Shown: positions 1 through 7,568 of the stretch, piece by piece
How the letters are laid out: every line of letters begins with the position of its first letter
Numbering within the stretch: the first letter of the stretch is position 1
Source of the DNA: Candidatus Methylomirabilota bacterium
GTDB lineage: Bacteria > Methylomirabilota > Methylomirabilia > Rokubacteriales > DASRDR01
Direction: 5' to 3'
Length of the DNA stretch: 38,147 nucleotides
Assembly: GCA_036005065.1 (NCBI GenBank)
Contig: DASYQW010000027.1
Location: 1-38,147, forward strand
The notes under the pieces: model-generated
What the model saw: only the letters and a program-made list of their open reading frames with translations
Told to the model about the DNA's origin: nothing
Databases searched by the model: none
Position numbers and translations under genes: made by a program

Positions 1-733
1 GGGCACTCCTGACCTCGCGCGGAAAGGGAATGCGCGCGCTGCGGATCCGCTCGCCGCGCTTGATCCTCAGCTTGAAGCCGAGCCGATCGACCGACACCAT
101 GGCGGCCTCGTCAGCCTCGGCGCCCGCCAGGACGCGGGCGAACGTGAGGAGGGCGTCGGCGTGATCGCGATTCATGTGCTCGATGATCCCGGCGGCCGCG
201 TCGGCGAGCGGGTCCGGACGCGCCGTCCCGTACCCGTGCGCGTCGACCCAATCCATCGCGGCGAAGCCGCCCACGAAGTAGACATGCTCCACCGCGAGCC
301 GGTGGAAGGCGAAATCCTCGAAGTCGACCCAGTAGGCGGCGTTCGGATGGCGGGCCAGGTACATCGGGCGCGCCTCGGTCGCCCCCTCCGGCCCGAGCTG
401 TTGGACTCGGCCCATCAGCGTGACGCGGGCGGCGGCCAACGGGTCCCCGCCCCACCCGGGCTGAGCCACCAGCAGGCTGGCGCGCGGATCGGCCTGCAGG
501 TTCTGGGTGTGCATGGCGAGCGTGCTGATCAGGAAGAGAGGCTGGCCCCGCTCGTCGACGGCGTAGGGCATGACCGAGCCGAAGGGGTGACCGGGGTGCT
601 TCCGGGAGAGCGTCGAGAGCGTCCCCGTTCGTCCGATGTGGACGAGCGTCCGGGCCCGTTCGGCGTAGGTCGGCTCCGGGACCGGCGGCGCCTCCGCCCC
701 CGGCTCGTCGGGCGGTCCTACGTGACTCCCCAC
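1..733 (-). CDS. HugZ-like pyridoxamine 5'-phosphate oxidase-family protein (3' end beyond window)
   Basis: The frame stays open from a GTG at 733 to the window edge, giving 244 codons without a stop; the C-terminus is missing. An in-frame TGA lies five codons upstream and a GAGAGG ribosome-binding site sits about 7 bases before the GTG, which fixes the start. Residues ~20-150 form a PNPOx-type split barrel (GTLSTLSRKHPGHPFGSVMP, then an HTQNLQADPRASLLV-type strand). The following segment, IIEHMNRDHADALLTFAR, is the typical start of a DUF2470 domain. This two-domain order is that of HugZ/heme-utilisation proteins and related flavin-binding proteins. Whether it binds heme, FMN or F420 cannot be told from sequence. 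It lies 51 bases downstream of trpS on the same strand and may be co-transcribed with it. Confidence 0.85.
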   Translation of the reverse strand, partial: MGSHVGPPDEPGAEAPPVPEPTYAERARTLVHIGRTGTLSTLSRKHPGHPFGSVMPYAVDERGQPLFLISTLAMHTQNLQADPRASLLVAQPGWGGDPLAAARVTLMGRVQQLGPEGATEARPMYLARHPNAAYWVDFEDFAFHRLAVEHVYFVGGFAAMDWVDAHGYGTARPDPLADAAAGIIEHMNRDHADALLTFARVLAGAEADEAAMVSVDRLGFKLRIKRGERIRSARIPFPREVRSA

Positions 734-784
734 GGGTCGATCCTCTCAGCGAGACCGGGCGAGATCACCCGAACCCTCGGCGCG

Positions 785-1765
785 CTACCGGGGGACGAAG
801 CCCATGCGCGCGTACATGCGGGCCAGGGTCGGCGCCGAGGCCTCGCGCGCCTTGGCGGCCCCTCGGGCCAGCAGCCGCCGGAGCTCGTCCGGCTCCGCGC
901 GCAGCTCCGCGTAGCGCTTGCCCACCGGCTCGAACAGCGCGGCGACGGCCTCGCCCACCTCGGTCTTGAACTGGCCGTAGCCCTTCCCCCGGTAACGGGT
1001 CTCGATCGCCTCCGGCGACTCCCCGGTGGCGACCGACAGGATCTCGATCAGGTTCGAGATCCCCGGCTTCTCCGGGGCCCGGTGGATCTCCCGGCCCGAA
1101 TCCGTCACCGCACTCTGGAACTTCTTGCGGATCACCTCGGGCGGGTCGAGCACGTTGACGGTGCCCAGCGGCGTGCCGCCCGTGGTCGACATCTTCCGCG
1201 CGGGGTCCTGGAGGTCCATGATGCGGGCCCCGACCGCGGGGTAGACCCCCTCGGGCAGCACGAAGGTCTCGCCAAAGCGCGCGTTGAAGCGCGCGGCGAC
1301 GTCGCGGGCCAGCTCGAGGTGCTGCCGCTGGTCGTCCCCGATCGGCACCCGCTCCGTCTGGTAGAGGAGGATGTCGGCCGCCATCAGGACGGGGTAGGTG
1401 AAGAGGGCGGAGGTGACGAAGTCCTGGCGGGCGGACTTCTCCTTGAACTGGGTCATCCGGCGCAGCTCGCCGAAGCTGGTGACCGCGCCGAGCAGCCAGG
1501 CCGCCTCGGGGTGGGCGGTGACGTGGCTCTGGGCGAAGACCGTGGAGCGCTCGGGGTCCATCCCGGTCGCGAAGAGCATCGCGGCCAGATCCAGCGTGCG
1601 CTCGCGGAGGTCCTCGGGGTCGTAGCCGACCGTGATCGAGTGGAGGTCGACGATGCAGAGGAACGTCTCGCCCGCCGCCTGCATGGCGGCGTACTGGCGG
1701 AACCCTCCGCTGTAGTTGCCGAGGTGCTTCGAGCCGGTCGGCTGGATCCCCGAGAAGATCCTCAT
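785..1765 (-). CDS. trpS: tryptophanyl-tRNA synthetase
   Basis: Class I aminoacyl-tRNA synthetase that charges tRNA-Trp in the cytoplasm. The 326-residue product has the usual bacterial TrpRS length. It begins MRIFSGIQPTG, and residues 9-17 (PTGSKHLGN) are the HIGH-like signature. Residues 191-195 (KMSTT) are the KMSKS loop. The segment GDDQRQHLELARDVAARFN is also typical of TrpRS. The frame is open 12 codons further upstream, but family alignment favours the ATG at 1765; no strong Shine-Dalgarno is visible there. It is divergent from the exported protein gene at 1850, with 84 bases between them. The trpE/trpG pair lies 30 kb away and is separately regulated. Confidence 0.97.
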   Translation of the reverse strand: MRIFSGIQPTGSKHLGNYSGGFRQYAAMQAAGETFLCIVDLHSITVGYDPEDLRERTLDLAAMLFATGMDPERSTVFAQSHVTAHPEAAWLLGAVTSFGELRRMTQFKEKSARQDFVTSALFTYPVLMAADILLYQTERVPIGDDQRQHLELARDVAARFNARFGETFVLPEGVYPAVGARIMDLQDPARKMSTTGGTPLGTVNVLDPPEVIRKKFQSAVTDSGREIHRAPEKPGISNLIEILSVATGESPEAIETRYRGKGYGQFKTEVGEAVAALFEPVGKRYAELRAEPDELRRLLARGAAKAREASAPTLARMYARMGFVPR

Positions 1766-1849
1766 CGGGACGATGATCGCAGAGCGTAACAGCCGGCGCA
1801 ACCCGCCTGCGCCTTGACCGCCGCCGGCCCCCGGCGGTAGGCTGAGCGC

Positions 1850-2662
1850 ATGTCCATGCGAGACAGATCGTCCCGCAAAGCATCGGTCGGCCTGTGGGCG
1901 ACGCTGGGCGGACTCGTTCTCGCCTGCGCGCTGTTCGGCTGGCGGAGCCCGGCGTCAGGCGAGGACACCCAGGCGTTGCTCGACAAAGTCATCGCCGCCC
2001 ACGGCGGCATGGAGGCGTGGGTCGCGCTGAAGGACCTGTCGTTCAGGCTGACCCTGGTGGCGCTCACCCCCCAAGGCGAGGTGACAGGAGCCCGGGCCAG
2101 CCTCTACCGGCTGAAGCGGCACGGCAAGGGCCGGGTGGAGACGGTGACCGGGGACGGGCTCCTGATCGAGGGGTACGACGGCGAGCGCCCGTGGGCGACG
2201 CTCAACGGCCGGCACCTCACCGAGCCCGACGCGCTCAAGCGGGCCCACTTCCAGGCGGTGAACTGGTGGTACTGGATGGGGATTCCCTTCAAGATGCGTG
2301 ATCCGGGCGTGATCCTTCGCCAGAAGGAGCCGGCGACCTTCCAGGGAAAGCCGGTGCACGTGCTGGAGGTGACGTACGCGCTGGAGGGCCCGACCGACCG
2401 CTTCACCTACCACGTCGATCCCGAGACCTACCACATCGTCCTCGTCGAGACCGAGCTGAAGCCGGGGGTCTGGCCGGGGGTCGGGGGGAGCGGGCCGGGC
2501 TGGTCGACCTGGCAGGAGTATCGGACGGCGGGCCCCTTCGTCATGCACACCAAGCGGACCGTCTATGCCAATCGCCAGCTGACCGAGCGGCGGGCCATCG
2601 TCTTCTTCGGGGACTTCAAGTTCAACACCGGCCTGCCCGACAGCCTCTTCCGGGCGCCGTAG
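1850..2662 (+). CDS. exported LolA-like hypothetical protein
   Basis: The 270-residue product has a positively charged N-terminus and a hydrophobic stretch at about residues 12-30 ending near SPASGE, consistent with a Sec signal peptide. The mature part has the pattern of outer-membrane lipoprotein-sorting-like (LolA/LolB fold) proteins: an early helix with AHGGMEAWVALKDLSF, then many beta strands rich in aromatic residues (NWWYWMGIPFKM, DRFTYHVDPETYHIVLVET). I know this general family as 'outer membrane lipoprotein-sorting protein-like'; the specific ligand is unknown. The start is either the ATG at 1850 or the one at 1856, because the ribosome-binding site is weak. The gene stands alone, and a repeat-derived hairpin follows directly after its stop. 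Confidence 0.75.
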   Translation: MSMRDRSSRKASVGLWATLGGLVLACALFGWRSPASGEDTQALLDKVIAAHGGMEAWVALKDLSFRLTLVALTPQGEVTGARASLYRLKRHGKGRVETVTGDGLLIEGYDGERPWATLNGRHLTEPDALKRAHFQAVNWWYWMGIPFKMRDPGVILRQKEPATFQGKPVHVLEVTYALEGPTDRFTYHVDPETYHIVLVETELKPGVWPGVGGSGPGWSTWQEYRTAGPFVMHTKRTVYANRQLTERRAIVFFGDFKFNTGLPDSLFRAP

Positions 2663-2815
2663 CTTCTTCGGAGGGGGCCTCGGCGGCCCCCTCCGAGACC
2701 TCCCCCAGGACCGTTGCGGCGGCAGAGCCGCCGCTCGAAGCGGACCACCAACCGGCGGCGGTCAGGCAATCCTCGGCGCGTTGGTCACTCCAGCAGGCAC
2801 GTGGCCGCGGGCGAG
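2663..2815 (+). repeat. intergenic mosaic repeat R1 with terminator-like hairpin
   Basis: This begins directly after the stop of the LolA-like gene. A perfect 12-bp stem (TCGGAGGGGGCC at 2668-2679 with its complement at 2685-2696, 5-base loop) is followed by GACCTCCCCCAGGAC, a GCGGCGG...CCGCCGC hairpin, and a tail resembling GGTTACTCCGACAGGCA. The same modules recur near 6.4, 17.6, 18.7 and 26.2 kb. The first hairpin can terminate transcription from both sides, although no T-tract follows. It lies between convergent genes (the exported protein and the small cupin). Confidence 0.75.
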
Positions 2816-2824
2816 CGGCATCCC

Positions 2825-3343
2825 TCAGGCCCGCCCGGGCGGGAGGTGGGCCGTGCGCCGGGCCTGGAGGGCGGGATCGGCGTAGGTCATGAGATCGGGC
2901 TGGGCGCGACCGAGCATGACCTGGATGTAGGCCGGCTCGAGGCCCACGTTCTCGAACCCGTGGATGACGCCGGCCGGGGCGGAGACGCAGTCCCACCGCC
3001 CCAGCACCGTCTCGGCCCGGTGCCCGTCGGCGTCGTCGAGGAACACCCGGACCTTCCCCTCCAGGACGAAGAAGGCTTCTTCGACCTCGTGGCTGTGCGG
3101 GGCATTGCCCTGGCCAGGCGGCACGAACATCACGCTGAGCGTGAAGTGTTCAGCCGTGATCGCCCCGGGGTCGCTCTTCCCGGAGGCGCCGGTGCCGATG
3201 TAGCGGTGCTGGGCGCGGCGGTAGCCCTCGACCCGGGCGTCGGCGAACGCGTCCCAGTCGGCCGCGCGGTCCACGAAGCGCGCCACCCGGGCGCGGAGCA
3301 GCGCTGCGAGCGTGGGGTTCGGAACGTCGGCTGCCGTCGTCAT
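2825..3343 (-). CDS. small cupin-domain protein
   Basis: Single-domain cupin of 172 residues. The start is the ATG at 3343, preceded by AGGAGGG; the frame is open further upstream, but that part has no family similarity. The conserved cupin motif 1 is GNAPHSHEVEEAFFVLEGKVRV, which supplies His-His-Glu metal ligands. Motif 2 is APAGVIHGFENVG, which supplies the last His. Such proteins are often metal-dependent dioxygenases, isomerases or ligand sensors; the substrate here is unknown. It is the last gene of the long minus-strand block, 19 bases after the TctA-TctB stop. That position suggests a role in metabolism of the imported compound. Confidence 0.85.
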   Translation of the reverse strand: MTTAADVPNPTLAALLRARVARFVDRAADWDAFADARVEGYRRAQHRYIGTGASGKSDPGAITAEHFTLSVMFVPPGQGNAPHSHEVEEAFFVLEGKVRVFLDDADGHRAETVLGRWDCVSAPAGVIHGFENVGLEPAYIQVMLGRAQPDLMTYADPALQARRTAHLPPGRA

Positions 3344-3362
3344 CGCCGCCCTCCTGTCGCCC

Positions 3363-5387
3363 TCAGCCGCCCCCGCCCAGCCAGGCGAAGAGGAGACCCG
3401 GCGGGAAGGGGATGGCCAGGACCCGCTCGAACAGGCCATACACGAACGCGTAGCTGGCGAGGCTCAGCGCGATGCTGATCGGCCAGCGCTCGCGGGCGCC
3501 GACCTTGAGATAGAGGAAGGCCGTCACCAGGGTGGCGCTGGAGAAGCCGACCAGCCAGATCGCCGCGAACATCCCGAGGATCCAGGCGCAGATCTCGGCG
3601 GTGCGCCGGGCCGCCACCCCCGGAGGCAGGTCCGGGCCCGTCTCGATCGCGTCCAGGGCCGCGCCGCTCCGCCGCCCGGCGGCGTCGCGGGCGAACTGGA
3701 CGATCGCCAGGCCGAGCGACGGGATGACGATGGCCCACGGGAAGAGCCCGGCCCGCGGGCCGAAGTCCCGGCTCTGCCAGAGCGCCCACCCGAACAGGAG
3801 CACCAGGAAGAGGCTGAACACCGTCGCCCCGTCGAGCCGGAGGCCCCGGCGATCGCCGGCCGGAGTCACCGCCGGCGCCGCCATCGTGGCGCTCGCGCGC
3901 GTCCGCCGCCGGCGCTCGTTCCAGACCGGGACCACGAGGCCGACCAGGATGAGCGTGGTCAGGACGAGCACGCCTGGGCGGGCCAGCCAGGCCAGGCCGT
4001 AGTTGTCGGTGGACAGGAAGAGCTTGTTCTCGGCCAGCGGCCCCAGCACGAGCCCCAGCAGCAACGGCGGCCGCGGCCAGCCGAGCTGGGCCATCACCCA
4101 GCCGACCGCCCCGAAGACCAGCACGACCCCGAGATCCTCGAAGACGTTCTTCTCCGCGAAGGCGCCGACGTAGATCAGGGTCAGCAGGATCGGGGTGAGG
4201 AGCGTCCCCCGGATCTGGGTGATCCGGGCGAGCTGGCCCATGAACGAGAGGCACACCGCGACCGTGATGATGTTGGAGACGACGATGGTCCACACCATGG
4301 CGAACGTCACCGACAGGTGTCCCTTCGGCTCCGGCGTGAGCATCGCGGGCCCGGGGACCAGGCCCTGGATCAGGAAGGCGCCCATCAGGATCGCGGTGCC
4401 GACGCTGGCCGGCACGCCGAAGGCGACGGTCGTGACGAGGCTCCCGCCGAGGGTGGAGTTGTTGGCGGCGCCGGGCCCCAGAACGCCCTCGACCGCGCCC
4501 CGGCCGAACCGCTCCCGGTCGGGAGAGCTCTGGACGGCGTGGGCGTACGCCAGCCACTGGGTGGTGGCGGCGCCCATCCCGGGGATGATGGCAATGAAGG
4601 TGCCGACCGCGCTGCACCGGATGACGAGCCACCAGTGGACGAACGTGTCGCGGACGCCTTGCCAGACGCCGCCCAGCTTCCCGACGTCGAGCTTGGCGAT
4701 GCTCGATCCCTGAATCGCCAGCTCGATCACCTCGGGGAGGGCGTAGAAGCCGATGGTGACCGGGACCAGCCCGATCCCGTCCCACAGGAAGAGCTGGCCG
4801 AACGTGTAGCGCTGGACGCTCGCCAGCGGGTCGAGGCCGATCGTCGCCAGCCACAGCCCGAGGCCGCCGGCCAGGAGCCCCTTCAACAGCGCCTCGCCGC
4901 TCAGCGCGGCCACGAAGGTGATGCCGAGCAGGGCCAGCATGAAGAACTCGGGGGAGCCGAAGGTGAGGACCAGCGGTCGCACGATCGGGATGGCCAGCCC
5001 GAGGACCAGGGCGCCGAAGACGGCGCCGAAGAGGGAGCTCATCATCGCGGCTCCCAGGGCCCGGCCGGCTTCGCCGTTCTTGGCCATGGCGTGGCCGTCG
5101 ACGATGGTGGCGGCCGTGGTCGGCTCACCGGGGATGCCGAAGAGGATCGAGGTGATGTCGCCGGTCGTGTTGGTGACCGCGAACATCCCGAGCAGGAACG
5201 CGAAGGCCTCCACCGGCGTCATCCTGAAGACGAAGGGCAGCATGAGGGCCAGCGTGGTCGGCCCTCCCAGGCCCGGCAGGATCCCGACGGCGAAGCCGAT
5301 GACGATACCGACCAGCATCAGGCCGAAGGTGGGCCAGGCGAAGACCTGGATCAGCCCGGCGAGGGAGGCCTGGGCGAACTCGACTAT
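3363..5387 (-). CDS. TctA-TctB fusion, tripartite tricarboxylate transporter permease
   Basis: Inner-membrane permease of the tripartite tricarboxylate transporter (TTT) family, working with a periplasmic TctC protein. Residues ~1-500 are TctA: many hydrophobic helices and the signature GFAVGILPGLGGPTTLALML near residue 30, with its second half-repeat at IAIIPGMGAATTQWLAYAHA. After a basic linker (NERRRRTRASA) the last ~165 residues form four hydrophobic segments typical of TctB, which is normally a separate protein. No ATG, GTG, TTG or CTG start exists near the expected N-terminus. The reading frame emerges from the end of the upstream tctC gene, and the best candidate is an ATA at 5387 overlapping that gene's TAG (ATAG). 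The start is therefore uncertain; the family assignment is firm. Confidence 0.88.
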   Translation of the reverse strand: MVEFAQASLAGLIQVFAWPTFGLMLVGIVIGFAVGILPGLGGPTTLALMLPFVFRMTPVEAFAFLLGMFAVTNTTGDITSILFGIPGEPTTAATIVDGHAMAKNGEAGRALGAAMMSSLFGAVFGALVLGLAIPIVRPLVLTFGSPEFFMLALLGITFVAALSGEALLKGLLAGGLGLWLATIGLDPLASVQRYTFGQLFLWDGIGLVPVTIGFYALPEVIELAIQGSSIAKLDVGKLGGVWQGVRDTFVHWWLVIRCSAVGTFIAIIPGMGAATTQWLAYAHAVQSSPDRERFGRGAVEGVLGPGAANNSTLGGSLVTTVAFGVPASVGTAILMGAFLIQGLVPGPAMLTPEPKGHLSVTFAMVWTIVVSNIITVAVCLSFMGQLARITQIRGTLLTPILLTLIYVGAFAEKNVFEDLGVVLVFGAVGWVMAQLGWPRPPLLLGLVLGPLAENKLFLSTDNYGLAWLARPGVLVLTTLILVGLVVPVWNERRRRTRASATMAAPAVTPAGDRRGLRLDGATVFSLFLVLLFGWALWQSRDFGPRAGLFPWAIVIPSLGLAIVQFARDAAGRRSGAALDAIETGPDLPPGVAARRTAEICAWILGMFAAIWLVGFSSATLVTAFLYLKVGARERWPISIALSLASYAFVYGLFERVLAIPFPPGLLFAWLGGGG

Positions 5388-6385
5388 CGAAGGATCTCCC
5401 GGAGCTTCGCCACGATCGCCGGGTCGAGCCGGAACAGCTCCTCGACGAGACCCGCGAGCTCCTCGCCGGGGATCGGGTCGACGTCGAGCTTGGCCTGCCG
5501 GGCGTCGGCCAGGAACTCCGGGTCGCGGACGGTCTCGAGGAAGGCCGCCCGCAGCGCCTGCACGCGATCCGGCGGCGTCCCGGGCGCGACCGCGTAGAGC
5601 CGGCTGATGGCGGAGGGCACGATGACGGCCGCCCGCACGAGCTGGCGCGCGTCCTCGGTCCGGGCCAGGTCGAGCGCCAGCGGGACCCGCGGCAACTCGG
5701 GGAGGGGCTTGGCGGTGGCCTGAAGCACGATGGCGATCTCGCCGGCATCCAGGGCCTTGCGCCAGGTCACCTTGACCGACTCCCACTGCCAGCAGCCGCC
5801 GGCGACCTCGCCGGACTCGGCGGCCAGCCGGATCTCGGCCGTCCCCTTGTAGCCCCGCACGAGCTGGATCGGCAGTCCGAGAGCCGCCTGGAGCACCCGG
5901 GCGGTATCGTGGGTCGTGTCGCCCGGCCCCACTCCACCGAGCTTCACCGGCGTCCGGGCCGCCATCCACTGCTCGACGGTCCCGATGCCGCTCGCTCGGG
6001 TCAGCGCGCACACCACGTTGTCCCGCACGGGAACGCCGAGCCAGACGAACTTTCGGGCGTCGAACTCGATGCCCTCCCGACCGAGCAGCTGGCCGACGAG
6101 CTGGTTGCCGTGGAAGTTGACGATGGTGAGTCCGTCGGGCCGGGCGGCTTTGTAGACGGTGTTGGCCGCGATCAGGCTGGCCGCCCCCGGCATGTTCTCG
6201 ACGATGACCGCCGGCTTACCGGCGAGGTGCTTGCCCAGGTGGCGGGCGAGCGCGCGCGAGTAGGTGTCGAAGCCCCCGCCCGGCGTGAAGCCGACGACGA
6301 TGCGGATCGTCCTGCCCTCGAAGGCGCGGGGCTGCGATTCCGCCGGGAGGACCGGGAGCGCCGCCAAGACCGCGACGGCGACCAC
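5384..6385 (-). CDS. TctC-type solute-binding protein 1
   Basis: Periplasmic binding protein of the TTT/Bug family. The product is 333 residues when read from the GTG at 6385. A short hydrophobic N-terminus (VAVAVLAALPVLPAESQ) serves as signal peptide. It is followed by the family hallmarks IRIVVGFTPGGGFDTYSRAL, VIVENMPGAASLIAANTVY, and KLGGVGPGDTTHD in the ligand-binding lobe. Its stop overlaps the start region of the TctA-TctB gene. The frame is open upstream to 6550, but that extension is made of intergenic repeat R2. The GTG lies at the end of the repeat and no good ribosome-binding site precedes it. The signal peptide lacks the usual basic n-region, so the 5' end may have been altered by the repeat. 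Confidence 0.9.
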   Translation of the reverse strand: MVAVAVLAALPVLPAESQPRAFEGRTIRIVVGFTPGGGFDTYSRALARHLGKHLAGKPAVIVENMPGAASLIAANTVYKAARPDGLTIVNFHGNQLVGQLLGREGIEFDARKFVWLGVPVRDNVVCALTRASGIGTVEQWMAARTPVKLGGVGPGDTTHDTARVLQAALGLPIQLVRGYKGTAEIRLAAESGEVAGGCWQWESVKVTWRKALDAGEIAIVLQATAKPLPELPRVPLALDLARTEDARQLVRAAVIVPSAISRLYAVAPGTPPDRVQALRAAFLETVRDPEFLADARQAKLDVDPIPGEELAGLVEELFRLDPAIVAKLREILR

Positions 6386-6542
6386 CGAGCGCGTGGTGCA
6401 TCGAGGAGCGCTCCGAGCAGCGGCTTCGCCGCCGCAACTTTGGGTTCGCGCACCTCGGACGGAGGGGCCCCAGCTCCGCGACGTCTTGCGGCGCGCCGTC
6501 TGGGGGGGTATCGGGGGGGTCTTCCGAGACTTCCCCGAAGAA
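6386..6542 (-). repeat. intergenic mosaic repeat R2
   Basis: Read on the minus strand, this starts right after the TAG of the second tctC gene with TTCTTCGGGGAAGTCTCGG, then AGACCCCCCCGA. It continues through a variable middle to the GCGGCGGCGAAGCCGCTGC hairpin and ends CTCCTCGATGCACCACGCGC. The last part matches the copy at 26147-26275 almost base for base up to the point where tctC-1 begins. It separates two otherwise contiguous tctC genes by 157 bases inside the operon. Confidence 0.75.
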
Positions 6543-7568
6543 CTAATCATAGAGGATGCCCTTCAGCCGGGCGATCAGGGCGGGCTCGAGCTTGAACAGC
6601 CGCTCGATGACGCGCTCCATCTCTTCCCCGGTCACGGGCTCGATCTCGAGCTTGGCCTGCTCCGCCTCGGCGAGGAACACCGGGTCGCGAAGGGTGTCCA
6701 GGAACGCCTTGCGCACGGTCTGGACCCGGGCCTTCGGCGTCCCCGGCGGCAGGGTGAGCGACCGGACGATCGCGCTGTCGGCGTGGATCGCCACCTCCAG
6801 GAGGCGGCGCGCCTCGTCCGTCTTGGCCCGGTCGATCGCCAGCGGGACGCCGGCTAGCTCGGCGTGGCTCCGCGGAGCGAGTTGGAGGAGGACCACCACC
6901 TCGCCGGCCTCCAGCGCCTTCCGCCAGGTCGCGCGGATGGAGCCCCAGTTGAAGCAGGTGCCGGCCAGCTCCCCCGCCTCCGCGGCGAGGCGGATGTCGG
7001 CGGTGCCCTTGTAGCCGCTCACGAGCTGGATGGGCAGCCCCAGCGCGGCCTTGATCGCCCGCGTGGCGTTGTCCGGGGTGCTGGAGCCGGGGGCGACGCC
7101 GCCCATCTTGACCGGCGCCGGCGCCGCGATCCACCTCTCCAGGCTCGTGATCCCGCTGGCCTTGGTCATCGCGCAGACCACGTGGTCAGGCGCGGGGGCG
7201 CCGATGAACTCGAACTTCCGCGCGTCGAACTCGATGCCTTTCTGCCCCAGCACCTGGCCCAGAAAGAGGCCACCGATGAAGTGCCCGATCGTCAGGCCGT
7301 CCGGCTTGGCCACCTTGTAGAGGTGGTTGGCGGCGATCAGGCTGCCGGCGCCCGGCATGTTCTCGACGATGATCGTCGGGTTGCCCGGGAGGTGCCGGCC
7401 CAGGTGTCGCCCCAGCGTGCGGGCGAACGTGTCGAAGCCGCCCCCCGCCGAGAATCCCACCACGATGCGGACGGTCTTGCCGCGGTAGAAGTCGTCCTGG
7501 GCAGGGGCCGAGCACGGGGTGACCGCGAGGGTGATTCCCAGGAGCCAGAGCCAGCGCCTCCGGTTCAT
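6543..7568 (-). CDS. TctC-type solute-binding protein 2
   Basis: Periplasmic solute-binding protein of the TTT/Bug family, 341 residues, usual length. The signal peptide MNRRRWLWLLGITLAVTPCS precedes a cleavage region at SAPAQ. Family motifs are VRIVVGFSAGGGFDTFARTL, IIVENMPGAGSLIAANHLY and KMGGVAPGSSTPDNATRA. The start is well supported: AAAGGAGGAAGCGC precedes the ATG, and that ATG overlaps the upstream gene's TGA (ATGA at 7565-7568), indicating translational coupling to the molybdenum hydroxylase. It is a clear paralogue of the next gene (5384-6385), sharing the same block order and the ENMPGA.SLIAAN motif. The two may bind related substrates for one permease. Confidence 0.95.
   Translation of the reverse strand: MNRRRWLWLLGITLAVTPCSAPAQDDFYRGKTVRIVVGFSAGGGFDTFARTLGRHLGRHLPGNPTIIVENMPGAGSLIAANHLYKVAKPDGLTIGHFIGGLFLGQVLGQKGIEFDARKFEFIGAPAPDHVVCAMTKASGITSLERWIAAPAPVKMGGVAPGSSTPDNATRAIKAALGLPIQLVSGYKGTADIRLAAEAGELAGTCFNWGSIRATWRKALEAGEVVVLLQLAPRSHAELAGVPLAIDRAKTDEARRLLEVAIHADSAIVRSLTLPPGTPKARVQTVRKAFLDTLRDPVFLAEAEQAKLEIEPVTGEEMERVIERLFKLEPALIARLKGILYD

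Noticed and set aside
3312-5597. 761-codon open frame on the plus strand, opposite the TctA-TctB gene
   Set aside because: Its translation is rich in Arg, Asp, Gly, Pro and His with no domain. It is the antisense shadow of a GC-rich membrane-protein gene.
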